A DNA stretch of 64,000 nt, taken from NCBI RefSeq assembly GCF_016862915.1, contig NZ_BONW01000013.1, forward strand, positions 496,001 to 560,000, given 5' to 3'. Of this stretch, positions 33,367 through 43,738 are shown one piece after another. Source of the DNA: Plantactinospora endophytica (lineage in GTDB: Bacteria > Actinomycetota > Actinomycetes > Mycobacteriales > Micromonosporaceae). Each line of letters begins with the position of its first letter. Within the stretch, counting starts at the first letter, position 1. A model generated the notes under the pieces. That model ran no database searches and was not told where the DNA came from. It was given only the letters and a program-made list of their open reading frames with translations. The position numbers and the translations under genes are program-made.

Positions 33367-35862
33367 TCAGAGCCGTAGCTGCTGGGTGATGGTCCGGTCG
33401 GTGATCTGGGTGTCCTTCGCCAGCATGAGTGCCTTGCTGAGGATGACCGCGAGCACCCGGTCCCCCTCGAACGGCAGGAACAGGTCGCCGGTCGGGGAGC
33501 CGACCGACTGCTTCGGCACGATGCACAGGTATTGGTCGTTCGGGCTCATCAGGATGTTGCCCGAACCAAGGTGGATCTTGTAGGTGCGCAGGTCACCCCG
33601 GACCACGAGGAAACGACCCTCCACCTTCGCCCGATCGGCGATCGCCAACCGGGGAACCAGGCGTTCGAGCATCTCCCGGCGGGTCTGCGCGGTGCCGCTC
33701 AGCTCGCCGAAGCTGTAGGATGCCCAGTATTCCCGGAATCTGCCGTCCGGACCGCCGTCCTGCCAGGTCGGGTCGTTGCCGACGCTGGCGACGCCGACGA
33801 ACAGGTCCACGTCGCGGAGGATCTCGCTGAGCACCAGCGGCGGGATCTCGGCCAGCGGTAGCGGGTCGGTCGGCTGCTCGTCCTGGTGCACCCACTGCTC
33901 GTAGCCGCCGCCACCGGCGTGCGCGTGGTGCTCCGGCGCGCTGGCCGGATAGAACCGGACCTGGTCGGTGGCGATCCGCAGGTACGCCCCCGACTCGGTC
34001 GCGTCGGCCGCCCAGTCCTCGCCGGCGCCCTCGATCCAGAACTCGGCACGCAGCCCCCACCGCGGCAGGTCACGGGTGGCCGGCGGGTACGTGTCGTCGA
34101 CCATCAGCCGCAGCCTGTTGCGCCACCCCCGGGCTGCGGCCAGGGCGTGGAACTGGTGCTGGCGCAGGACGTGCGCGGCGTACCGGTTGGAGTAGACCCG
34201 GGTGTTCTCCTCGGCGGCGGTCAGCAGGTAGACCTCGCGGTGGGCCTGCTTGAACGGCTGGGTCACCTGCCTGGCCTCCAACCAGGTACGCCAGGCGAGG
34301 ACCTCGGCCACCTCGCGGCCGATCGGGTGCCACAGCCGTACGGTGCCGCCGGCCGTGACCTCGTCGCCCCCGGCGGTACGCAGCACCCCGTCGTCGTACG
34401 CGCAGGACACGTCGTCGACCAGCCAGATCAGCCGGCGGGCCAGCGTACCGACCAGCGGATGGTCGAGGTAGCGGGCCCGCCAGGCGTCGAACGGCCAGAC
34501 CCGTTCGGCGAGGAACTGCCGGTCGAGGCGTTCCACCTGGGCCGACAGCATCTTTTCGAGATCCTTGACGGCGGCTCTGAACTCGGCGAGCTCCTCGGGA
34601 TGCCCGGACCGGACCGAGGCGGGCACCGACTTGACGACCTTTCCGGCGCTGTTGCGCCAGGTGACCACCACCGTGCCGGAGGTGGCGTCCACCGTCGCCG
34701 AGACGTCGCCGAAGTGTTCGACCCGGCGGCCCACCTCGGTCAGCCCGTACGCCGGGACGGCAAGCTCCTCGACCTCGTCCCGGCTCAGGTCCAGTGCCGC
34801 TGCCCGGGCGTCGAGGGCCGCGTTCAACTCCTTCAGCGTGCCCTTGAAGGTGACCCGCGTGGCGAGCCGGGCGATCTGGGCGAGCGCGTCCTCGGACGGT
34901 ACGCGCGAGAGCGCGTACACGGCGGCATTGGCGATCTTGGGGTTGCGCGGCCCGACCCCGGCGACCTTGCGCAGTGCGGTCTCGACGAGTGCGCCGAGCA
35001 CCCGGGAGGTCTCCGGATGGTCCGGCAGGAACGACACCAACCAGACGAGCCCGCGCAGCGCTGTCGCGTTGTACTGGTCGAAGGTCTCGTTGACGTCGTG
35101 TTCCCACTGGGTGCGGTTGAGCCGGATCGTGCGTGGTCGGCCGACCAGCGTGAGCCAGCTCCGCAGCCGGTCACCGGGCTCGGTCAGCCCGTCGAGCAGC
35201 TCCCGACCGGCCGTCTCCCACTTCTGCGCCGGCCTGGCGCTGGTCGCGGTCGCCGCGTGCCGGAACAGCGCGTGCCACCGGGCGGCCTCGGCCGGGTCGA
35301 GCGAGCCGACGTCGGCCAGGGCCCGGTCGGCCCACATCTCGCCCGGGTTCAGCGCCGGTGCGTCGAGCTTCGCCAGGAACGGCTTGAGCGCCCCGGGCGA
35401 TCCCCAGTACCCGTGCGCGACGGTGCGCCGCATCATGGCGACGACCTCCAGCGGGACCGGCCGGCCGGCCGCCAGCAGCAGCTCGGCCATGTGCCGCTGC
35501 TCGTCGCCGCCGAAGTAGGCGGTGTGCCGGGCGGCGAAGGCCAGCGCGACCGCCGCCGCGTCCGGGGTAGGGCTCGTGCTGTACGGCTGCACAAGAGCTT
35601 CCAACAGCTCGTTGACGACCCGGCGCTGCTCGTTGTCGGTGACCAGGCAGCAGCGTTCCAGCACCGCCATCAGCAACTCGGCCCCGCGCCCGGCCGCGAC
35701 GAGCCCGAGCGCGTTGGTCACCGTGCGGCCGCCCCGGCGCCCGTGCTCGTTGCCGGCGGCGGCGTACGCCACCACCTCGTCCGCGAGCCCCTCGATGTCA
35801 CCGTGGCGGGCCAGCTCCGCCATCCGCTCGGTGCGCTCGCCCAGCGGCGTCGACGTCGACAT
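33367..35862 (-). CDS. DUF4132/DUF7737 (MolR-like) large protein
   Basis: 831 residues. The N-terminal 400 residues are helical and repeat-like (HEAT-type character: NALGLVAAGRGAELLMAVLE, ALAFAARHTAYFGGDEQRHM). The DUF4132 core is around 430-600 (ERVWPFDAWRARYLDHPLVG, LARRLIWLVDD), and a C-terminal DUF7737-like segment ends it (VEGRFLVVRGDLRTYKIHLGSGNILM). No catalytic motif is known for this family. The ATG shares one base with the TGA of the upstream gene (TGATG), so translation is coupled to a small Gly-Gly-ending ubiquitin-like protein. MolR-type proteins are often found with AAA/VWA ternary systems, but none is seen here. Function unknown; the pair probably works as one unit. Confidence 0.8.
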   Translation of the reverse strand: MSTSTPLGERTERMAELARHGDIEGLADEVVAYAAAGNEHGRRGGRTVTNALGLVAAGRGAELLMAVLERCCLVTDNEQRRVVNELLEALVQPYSTSPTPDAAAVALAFAARHTAYFGGDEQRHMAELLLAAGRPVPLEVVAMMRRTVAHGYWGSPGALKPFLAKLDAPALNPGEMWADRALADVGSLDPAEAARWHALFRHAATATSARPAQKWETAGRELLDGLTEPGDRLRSWLTLVGRPRTIRLNRTQWEHDVNETFDQYNATALRGLVWLVSFLPDHPETSRVLGALVETALRKVAGVGPRNPKIANAAVYALSRVPSEDALAQIARLATRVTFKGTLKELNAALDARAAALDLSRDEVEELAVPAYGLTEVGRRVEHFGDVSATVDATSGTVVVTWRNSAGKVVKSVPASVRSGHPEELAEFRAAVKDLEKMLSAQVERLDRQFLAERVWPFDAWRARYLDHPLVGTLARRLIWLVDDVSCAYDDGVLRTAGGDEVTAGGTVRLWHPIGREVAEVLAWRTWLEARQVTQPFKQAHREVYLLTAAEENTRVYSNRYAAHVLRQHQFHALAAARGWRNRLRLMVDDTYPPATRDLPRWGLRAEFWIEGAGEDWAADATESGAYLRIATDQVRFYPASAPEHHAHAGGGGYEQWVHQDEQPTDPLPLAEIPPLVLSEILRDVDLFVGVASVGNDPTWQDGGPDGRFREYWASYSFGELSGTAQTRREMLERLVPRLAIADRAKVEGRFLVVRGDLRTYKIHLGSGNILMSPNDQYLCIVPKQSVGSPTGDLFLPFEGDRVLAVILSKALMLAKDTQITDRTITQQLRL

Positions 35863-36254
35863 CAGCCACCCACCAGCGGTACGAGCTTGAGGAAGGTGAT
35901 CCGGGTGCCCCGGCTCAGCTCCACGACCTCGTCCAACTCCTCGACCTGCCGGTCGTCGACGAGGACCACGTAACCGTTGCGGGAGAAGGCGTCCAGCGCG
36001 CTGGCGGCCTGCTGCTCCGGGTCGACCCGGCGCGGTTGCCTGAGCTTGAAGCCGTTGAGCGTCCGCTCGGTGTCGGTCGGCTGCACCAGTCCACGGAAGA
36101 CGTCGCCGTCCTTCGCGTTGTGCTCGGCGACCTCCTGGAAGACGCGGCGGCGGATCACCTCCCGCAGCGGCAGGCGCTCCTCGAAGATCTCCAGATGCCA
36201 CTCGGCACTACGCTCGCCTGCCGTCGTCTCGTCGACGAAACTCACCATCGCCAT
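35862..36254 (-). CDS. Small ubiquitin/ThiS-like beta-grasp protein ending in Gly-Gly
   Basis: 130 residues. The first 45 look like the start of a beta-grasp fold: strand MVSFVDETT, strand EWHLEIFEERL, then a long helix PLREVIRRRVFQEVAEHN. After an insert of about 45 residues the C-terminus reads NGYVVLVDDRQVEELDEVVE then TRITFLKLVPLVGG. This is the pattern of ThiS/MoaD/ubiquitin tails (VxVxxxxVxxLxxxxxxxxxVxxxxxxxGG), ending in an exposed di-glycine. No E1/MoeB-like activating enzyme or JAB protease is visible in the window. The start is ATG at 36254 (or 36248); TAGACT lies eight bases upstream, suggesting a leaderless transcript. It is coupled by TGATG to the DUF4132 gene. The fold assignment is by eye and needs structural support. 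Confidence 0.7.
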   Translation of the reverse strand: MAMVSFVDETTAGERSAEWHLEIFEERLPLREVIRRRVFQEVAEHNAKDGDVFRGLVQPTDTERTLNGFKLRQPRRVDPEQQAASALDAFSRNGYVVLVDDRQVEELDEVVELSRGTRITFLKLVPLVGG

Positions 36255-36262
36255 GGCGCCGG

Positions 36263-36268
36263 AGTCTA
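36263..36268 (-). promoter_or_regulatory. Candidate -10 box of a leaderless transcript
   Basis: TAGACT on the minus strand ends eight bases before the ATG of the ubiquitin-like gene. No Shine-Dalgarno sequence is present. Confidence 0.4.
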
Positions 36269-36477
36269 GGACCGCCCGCCGACAAGATGTCCGCCGAGGA
36301 ATCCGTCTTCCCCGCCGACGGGGTGGCCACGCCGACCGTCACCGGCACAAGCTCGCAGACGGGCCGCCCCGGGCACCGCTGCGACCGGCAGGGCGATACC
36401 GCTACGCCCGGCCGCCGGACATCGCTGCGACCGGCGGGGCTAGACCTTCATGATCCGCGAGACAGAACCTGGTGCCG

Positions 36478-37611
36478 CTACGGGTGGCTGGTCGCCGGGT
36501 CGGCGAGCCGGGGGCCGACGTCCGGGAACGAGCCGTCGCCGAACAGGACCCGCGCCGCCAGTACCCGACCGGCGCCGTGGCGCAGCGCGGCCACCGCCGC
36601 CTCCGCCGCGACGGGGTACCGGATGCCGGCGAACATCCGGCGCAGCAGCAGCCGGCCCCGGAACCGGCTCCGCAACGCGTCCCCGTCGTAGCGGCGCAGC
36701 ACCCGTTCGTCGCCGGTACGCAGGTAATCGGTGGCCACCGCCGCAGCCAGTTCGGACATCCGCAGGCAGGGGTCCAACCCGCCGGCGGTCAGCGGCGACA
36801 CCGCGCCCGCCGCGTCGCCGACGAGCAGTCCGGCCGGACAGGCCAGCCGCCGCAGCACGCCGCCGACCGGGATCGGACCGCCCCGGCGCTCGACCGGACC
36901 GGTCGGCGGGGTGCGGCCGGGCGCGTCGGCGGCGAAGGTGTCCAGCAGGTGGCGGACGCCCCGGCGCATCGCCTCCGGATATCCGGCGACGCCGACGTGC
37001 GCGTGCCGGCCGTCGTCGATGACCCAGCCCAGATATCCGGGGGCGACCCGGGGATCCAGCACACAGTGGAACGCCGGGGCGGCGTGGCCCGGGGCGATCG
37101 GGTGCACGAGTTCGGCCCCGACGAGGAACCGCCGGTTGACGTCGAGTCCGAGGTCGCGGGCCACCCGCGAGCGGGCGCCGTCCGCGCCGACGACGAACCG
37201 GGCCCGCACCGGTTCCGCGCCCGCGAACCGGACCACCCCGGCCGAGGCGCCGAGGTACCGCACGCCCAGCCGGACCCGGGCGCCCGCCGACTCCGCCGCC
37301 CGGTGTGCGTGCGCGTAGACGGCCGCCATGTCGGCCACCCGGTATTCGTCCCGGTCGCTGTGCAGCCGGACCGGTGCCCGCCGCGACGGCGGATACAGCA
37401 GCACGTCCCGGACACCTGGGCCGAGCAGGTGGTCCGGCAGGTCGAAGTCGTCGAGGGTACGGCGTACGAAGATCCCGGTCGTGCGGATGCCCGTCGCCAG
37501 CGACCTGCGCCGGTCGACCACCAGCACGTCCAGTTCCCGTTGCGCGAGCAGGCGGGCCGTGTGCAGCCCGGCCAGGCCGGCACCGACGACGAGTACGTCC
37601 ACTGTCTGCAT
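36478..37611 (-). CDS. FAD-dependent oxidoreductase, geranylgeranyl-reductase-like
   Basis: 377 residues. N-terminal dinucleotide fold DVLVVGAGLAGLHTARLLA; mid-protein DG motif FVVGADGARSRVAR; C-terminal FAD-ribityl motif LLVGDAAGAVSPLTAGGLDP. The overall layout fits the group 2 flavin monooxygenase/geranylgeranyl reductase class, including QGYLGWVID-like and GHAAPAFHC segments. It could hydroxylate or reduce an isoprenoid or aromatic compound. No carotenoid or menaquinone genes are adjacent, so the pathway is open. The ATG start is supported by the nearby GxGxxG motif; TACCGT eight bases upstream may be a leaderless -10. The short UvrA paralogue lies 159 bases upstream on the same strand. 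Confidence 0.82.
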   Translation of the reverse strand: MQTVDVLVVGAGLAGLHTARLLAQRELDVLVVDRRRSLATGIRTTGIFVRRTLDDFDLPDHLLGPGVRDVLLYPPSRRAPVRLHSDRDEYRVADMAAVYAHAHRAAESAGARVRLGVRYLGASAGVVRFAGAEPVRARFVVGADGARSRVARDLGLDVNRRFLVGAELVHPIAPGHAAPAFHCVLDPRVAPGYLGWVIDDGRHAHVGVAGYPEAMRRGVRHLLDTFAADAPGRTPPTGPVERRGGPIPVGGVLRRLACPAGLLVGDAAGAVSPLTAGGLDPCLRMSELAAAVATDYLRTGDERVLRRYDGDALRSRFRGRLLLRRMFAGIRYPVAAEAAVAALRHGAGRVLAARVLFGDGSFPDVGPRLADPATSHP

Positions 37612-37770
37612 ACCCTGCGACGGTAGGGGCGTGGTCCGGTGCGGGCGAGCGTCTGCACGCTACCCGCCCGGTACCTCCACACCGTCGCCACACTCGTCGT
37701 CGGCCCGTACGTCGACCCGCCCGGCGCCGGCATGTGCTGGACAAGCTGCCGTCCCTGGGCGCGGCCCGGA

Positions 37771-40044
<2,274 letters not shown>

Positions 40045-40050
40045 CCGGCA

Positions 40051-40056
40051 ACCCTA
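40051..40056 (-). promoter_or_regulatory. Candidate -10 box of a leaderless transcript
   Basis: TAGGGT on the minus strand is six bases before the GTG of the UvrA paralogue. Confidence 0.4.
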
Positions 40057-40207
40057 GACGACGGGTCCGTCGGTTCCGGGCGATCACCGCAGCCCCGGGC
40101 CGCTGCCGACGGACCTCCTGCGGCGCGTGGTTCCGCCGCACGGACCCGCAGACGCTGCGCGCAGTGGCGCCGGGACGCGGGCGCGCACCGACGCGTACGG
40201 TTGGACC

Positions 40208-40519
40208 GTGATCACCTGCGTCCTGCACTACACCATCGACCCCGGGCAGATCGAGGCGTTCGAGCGGTTCGCCCGCGTGTGGATGCGGCTGGTGGCCGAG
40301 CACGGGGGAGTGCACCACGGCTACTTCCTGCCGGCCGAGGGAGCCAGCGACCGGGCCGAGGCGCTGTTCAGCTTCGAGAGCCTGGCCGCCTACGAGCGCT
40401 ACCGCGCGCGATTCGGCACGGACCCCGAGTTCGTCGCGGCCGACCGGATCCGCAGCGACTCGGGTTGTGTCCTGCGGTACGAGCGGACCTTCATGCGTCC
40501 GCTGCTACCGACCGACTGA
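40208..40519 (+). CDS. NIPSNAP-like ferredoxin-fold (dimeric alpha/beta barrel) protein
   Basis: 103 residues. The sequence TCVLHYTIDPGQIEAFERFARVW, then HGGVHHGYFLPAEGASDRAEALFSF and ESLAAYERYRARFG is the NIPSNAP-type variant of the dimeric alpha/beta barrel. Proteins of this class range from monooxygenase-like to structural; no catalytic residues can be named. The GTG start was chosen because the first beta strand begins there, with TACGGT six bases upstream as a leaderless -10. It is divergent from the UvrA paralogue (163-base gap), so they may share control. Confidence 0.78.
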   Translation: MITCVLHYTIDPGQIEAFERFARVWMRLVAEHGGVHHGYFLPAEGASDRAEALFSFESLAAYERYRARFGTDPEFVAADRIRSDSGCVLRYERTFMRPLLPTD

Positions 40520-41000
40520 GCCGGTATCCAGGGCGGCGTGTGCGGGCGGCGACCGTCCGGCGGGGGACCGGTCCGGCGCGACCGCCACCCGGCGTACCGG
40601 CGTACCCCGGTTCGTGGCGTCTTCCCAGCCAGGTCTGCTCGGCGCTACGGGCACGGGCGCCGGTCGGCCGCTCGACCGTCCCGGTGTCCGGCGCGCCCCG
40701 CTCGTACCGGGGCCGGTCGTGGCTCACCCGGTGCTGCCGGATCGAGTCGCCGGCGGTGAGCCACTCCTCGGGTGCCTTCGGTGTCGCGACGAACCGGGAC
40801 GTGTCGTTCCGTGCACAGGTCTGCCAGGGGCGCCATCCGAACCGCTGCTCCTTCGCCAGGGGAATCCGCCGCTGTCGGCGTACCGGGTGGTGATCGGTGT
40901 CGAGTTGGTCGTGGTCACTCGGTAGACGATCCGGTCCGGGATCCGGTTCCGCTCCACATGCCTCTGGCGGCGACCTGTGTCGGGCGGCTACCCGTGGGCG
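40520..41000. other. 481-base intergenic region
   Basis: It lies between the stops of a plus-strand and a minus-strand gene. I see no gene, no strong hairpin and no promoter. Several open frames cross it, but their composition is not protein-like. Confidence 0.4.
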
Positions 41001-41999
41001 TCAGTGTTCGACGGTGACCACGATCTTTCCGACGTGCGTGTTCGACTCCATCAGCCGGTGCGCGTCGACGATCCGTTCCAGGCCGGTGAAGACCTTCCCG
41101 ACCACCGGCCGGAGGCCGCCGTCCCGCAGGCCGGCCTCGATGTACCGGTTGATCCGGCGGCGACCGGACACGGTGGCCGACAAGTGACCGTTGGCGTACC
41201 CGTGGATGGTCAGCGGCCAGTTGAGCGGCATCAGCATGGGCTGTCCACCGAGCCAGCCGTACAGCACGATCGTCCCCGCCACCGACGCCGCCTCGGCCAG
41301 CGCGGGCAGCTCGGGACCGGCGACCGGATCGAAGATCAGCTCGGCACCCCGGCCACCCGTCAACCGCCTGACCTCCTCCGGCACGTCCACCTCCGAGGCG
41401 ACGATCACGTGTGCCGCGCCGACGTCGCGCAGCCGCCGCCGCTTGTCACCGCTCCGGGTGACCGCGATCGGGACGGCGCCGGTACGCGCCGCGACCTGTA
41501 TCGCCGCGGTGCCGACACCGCTGGACGCGGCGGTGATCACGACGTGCTCGCCGGGCCGCAGCCCGCCGGTCTCCACCAGTCCGCCGTACGCGGTGGCGTA
41601 GGTGAGCCAGGTGGCCGCGCCGGTCACCGCGTCGACCGAGGCCGGCCGGGGGATCACCGACTCGACCGGGAGCACGATCCGGTCGCCGTAGACGCCCTGG
41701 GCGCTCATCTCGATCTGCGGGCCGGTCAGCACCGGGTCCCCCGGCGCGAACTCGGTGACCCCGGCACCGACCGACTCGACGACGCCGGCCGCCTCGTAGC
41801 CGAGCCGGGAGGCGGGAAGGGTGGGCTGGTAGTAGTACCTGCCGGCCCGGAACAGGGCTTCGGCCCGGTTCAGGCCGAGAGCGTCGACCCGGATCCGGAC
41901 CTCGCCCGGTCCCGGATCGTCGAGCCGCACCCGCTCGATCGTCAGTACGTCGGGATCGCCGGTCCGGTGGAACAACACCGCACGTGCCTCGGTCGTCAT
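41001..41999 (-). CDS. Zinc-independent quinone oxidoreductase (MDR superfamily)
   Basis: 332 residues. The N-terminal GroES-like domain has DPGPGEVRIRVDALGLNRAE and GYEAAGVVESVG. The NADPH-binding domain has VVITAASSGVGTAAIQVA (AASSGVG variant of the nucleotide loop) and ends FTGLERIVDAHRLMESNTHVGKIVVTV. The zinc-ligand cysteines of alcohol dehydrogenases are absent, so it is of the quinone reductase (QOR) type. The ATG at 41999 is preceded by TAGCGT at seven bases, indicating leaderless translation. It is divergent from an AraC-family gene only 103 bases away, which probably regulates it. Confidence 0.9.
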   Translation of the reverse strand: MTTEARAVLFHRTGDPDVLTIERVRLDDPGPGEVRIRVDALGLNRAEALFRAGRYYYQPTLPASRLGYEAAGVVESVGAGVTEFAPGDPVLTGPQIEMSAQGVYGDRIVLPVESVIPRPASVDAVTGAATWLTYATAYGGLVETGGLRPGEHVVITAASSGVGTAAIQVAARTGAVPIAVTRSGDKRRRLRDVGAAHVIVASEVDVPEEVRRLTGGRGAELIFDPVAGPELPALAEAASVAGTIVLYGWLGGQPMLMPLNWPLTIHGYANGHLSATVSGRRRINRYIEAGLRDGGLRPVVGKVFTGLERIVDAHRLMESNTHVGKIVVTVEH

Positions 42000-42102
42000 G
42001 CCAACGACGCTACGGAGCGGCAGGCGAGACCCTCCATGGCACAAAGTCTCGGACTTTTGTCCCATCGTCTTCTGCATCGGACTGCTGGCTAGGCTGGGCC
42101 GG
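42000..42102. promoter_or_regulatory. Shared divergent promoter region, oxidoreductase / AraC
   Basis: The 103-base gap carries opposite -10 candidates: TAGCGT (minus, 42012-42007) seven bases before the oxidoreductase ATG, and TAGGCT (plus, 42090-42095) seven bases before the AraC ATG. Both transcripts would be leaderless. A regulator site must lie between them; no clear palindrome was seen. Confidence 0.45.
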
Positions 42103-43062
42103 ATGGACGTGCTCAGTGACGCGATCACTGCGATGCGGACCGGAATGCCGCACTCCTCCCGGACCGTCAAGCGTGCGCCCTGGGGCCTGAGGTTCGCCGC
42201 CTCCGACGGCGCGGGCTTCCACGTCGTACTCCAGGGCTCCTGCTGGCTCACCCCGCCGGGCGGGCAGCAGCCGATCGGGCTGGCCCCCGGTGACGTGGTG
42301 TTCCTCGCGCACGGGCGCGGACACGGGCTCGCGGACGATCCCGCGACGCCGCTGGTCGACGTCGTGCCGGGGCCGCACGGAAGCTGGGTGCTCGGCGAGG
42401 ACGTGGCGGCGGGGAGCGGCCCGACGACCGTGCTGCTCTGCGGCGCCTACCGGCTCAACCGGGCGCGGGCGCATCCGCTGCTCACCGGCCTGCCCGAGGT
42501 CGTACACCTGCCGGCCCGGATCGGTGTGCACCCGGAGCTGCGCGCGGCGGTGGACCTGCTCGGCGGCGAGTTGGCGCGGCCCGGGCCGGGCTCGGACGCG
42601 GTGCTGCCCGCGTTGCTCGACACGCTGCTGCTGTTCATCGTGCGTGCCTGGCTACGGGGCGACGCCGAGCACGCGGTCACCGGCTGGGCCGCCGCTCTCG
42701 GCGATCCGGCGATCGCCGAGGCGCTGCACGCGATCCACGACGACCCCGCCCGGCCGTGGACCGTGCGGGAACTCGGCGCACGGGCCGGCCTGTCCCGGGC
42801 GGCGTTCGCCCGGCGGTTCAGCACCGTCGTCGGGCAACCCCCGCTGGCCTACCTGACCTGGTGGCGGATGACCGTGGCCGGCCGACTGCTCAGCTCCGGC
42901 GCCGACACCCCGTTACGGCTGGTCGCGCAACGCAGCGGCTACTCGTCGGAGTTCGCCTTCGCCAAGGCGTTCAAACGGGAGTTCGGCACCTCGCCCGGCA
43001 GGTACCGCAACTCCTCGACCTCCGGCGGAACCGGTCTCGGCGGAGTCGGCGACGGGCGGTGA
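42103..43062 (+). CDS. AraC-family transcriptional regulator with cupin sensor domain
   Basis: 319 residues. The N-terminal cupin-like half (about 20-180) has FHVVLQGSCWLTPPG and LAPGDVVFLAHGRGHGL. The C-terminal DNA-binding domain has two helix-turn-helix units: VRELGARAGLSRAAFARRFS and RLVAQRSGYSSEFAFAKAFKREFGTSPGRYR, the AraC signature. The ATG at 42103 fits the leaderless -10 and the start of the cupin fold. It is divergent from the quinone oxidoreductase, the classic arrangement for a regulator sensing an electrophile or small ligand and controlling its neighbour. Confidence 0.92.
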   Translation: MDVLSDAITAMRTGMPHSSRTVKRAPWGLRFAASDGAGFHVVLQGSCWLTPPGGQQPIGLAPGDVVFLAHGRGHGLADDPATPLVDVVPGPHGSWVLGEDVAAGSGPTTVLLCGAYRLNRARAHPLLTGLPEVVHLPARIGVHPELRAAVDLLGGELARPGPGSDAVLPALLDTLLLFIVRAWLRGDAEHAVTGWAAALGDPAIAEALHAIHDDPARPWTVRELGARAGLSRAAFARRFSTVVGQPPLAYLTWWRMTVAGRLLSSGADTPLRLVAQRSGYSSEFAFAKAFKREFGTSPGRYRNSSTSGGTGLGGVGDGR

Positions 43063-43109
43063 CGTGGGGATGGGGCCGAACAGGTCAGCGAAGTGGCCGG
43101 AAGCTCGCG

Positions 43110-43126
43110 CCGAAAAGGCTTTCAGG
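43110..43126. promoter_or_regulatory. Operator-like inverted repeat 1 (imperfect)
   Basis: CCGAAAAGGCTTTCAGG is an imperfect copy of the strong site at 43452, sharing the CCGAAAAGG half. Confidence 0.4.
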
Positions 43127-43338
43127 ACCGAGCTGCGGTAAGGAGCGCCCGCCGAATACTCCGTGGCGTCGCGGCGAGCGCGGTCACCGAACGGGTCCGC
43201 CGGTTGACCGGAGCCGGCGGCAGCGGTCGCCCGCGTCGGTCCCGCAGTAAGAGCGTCGAACGTGCATCGAGCCGGAGGTTTCCGCCGACCGGCTGGCCGA
43301 ACACGCCTCCGGCGCGGCCCGACCGGCGCCGACGATCA

Positions 43339-43351
43339 TCGAAAAATTTCG
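43339..43351. promoter_or_regulatory. Operator-like inverted repeat 2
   Basis: CGAAAAATTTCG has arms CGAAA and TTTCG around AA. It lies about 80 bases upstream of the -35 box. Confidence 0.4.
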
Positions 43352-43420
43352 GGTACAGGCGGCGCGGATCGCACTCCTGACGCCGGTCGATGATTCGCAG
43401 GCAGGCGTCGAAATCAACTG

Positions 43421-43449
43421 TTGACAGGCCCGAAACAGGCGGACAGAAT
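43421..43449 (+). promoter_or_regulatory. Sigma-70 promoter of the sugar ABC operon
   Basis: TTGACA (43421-43426) and CAGAAT (43444-43449) are separated by exactly 17 bases. The start point would be near 43456, inside the palindrome CCGAAAAGGTTTTCGG. The leader to the ATG at 43739 is about 280 nt. Confidence 0.7.
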
Positions 43450-43451
43450 CT

Positions 43452-43467
43452 CCGAAAAGGTTTTCGG
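43452..43467. promoter_or_regulatory. Operator-like palindrome at the transcription start
   Basis: CCGAAAAGGTTTTCGG has perfect seven-base arms (CCGAAAA/TTTTCGG) around GG and begins three bases after the -10 box. A repressor bound here would block transcription. CGAA-N-TTCG arms are known for LacI-family regulators of xylan-type genes in streptomycetes, so a LacI-type regulator is likely; none is encoded nearby. Confidence 0.6.
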
Positions 43468-43738
43468 CACGTCGGAGGAGGCCGGTGACCGTGATGCGAA
43501 CCGGTCGGGTGCCGATGGTGGAACCGCCGCGCACCGAGGCCGCGCCCGGACCCCCGCCGCTCGCCACCAACCGCGCCGGCCCGGCGGGCCACCACCGGCC
43601 GGCGCACCGGGGTGGCCGTTTGTCCGCCAGCACCGTCACCGGGCGGGAGGGGCGCGCGATGAGCGGTCCGGGCGTGGTCGCAGCTCCACCGGAACAACAG
43701 GGAGAACGGCTCTTACTCACACGACTTCGAGGAGAGAC

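Larger units (their letters stand above)
43063..43738 (+). other. 676-base regulatory region before the sugar ABC operon
   Basis: No gene is convincing. It holds three related inverted repeats with CGAAA/TTTCG arms and a near-consensus promoter, each listed separately. The stretch from about 43320 to 43470 is lower in GC than its surroundings. An open frame continues from the promoter to the ATG at 43739, but I see no leader peptide with a ribosome binding site. Confidence 0.5.

Noticed and set aside
32865-33389. 174-residue open frame across the intergenic region before the DUF4132 gene
   Set aside because: Low-complexity Ala/Arg start, then AT-rich sequence with Cys; no start context and no family resemblance.
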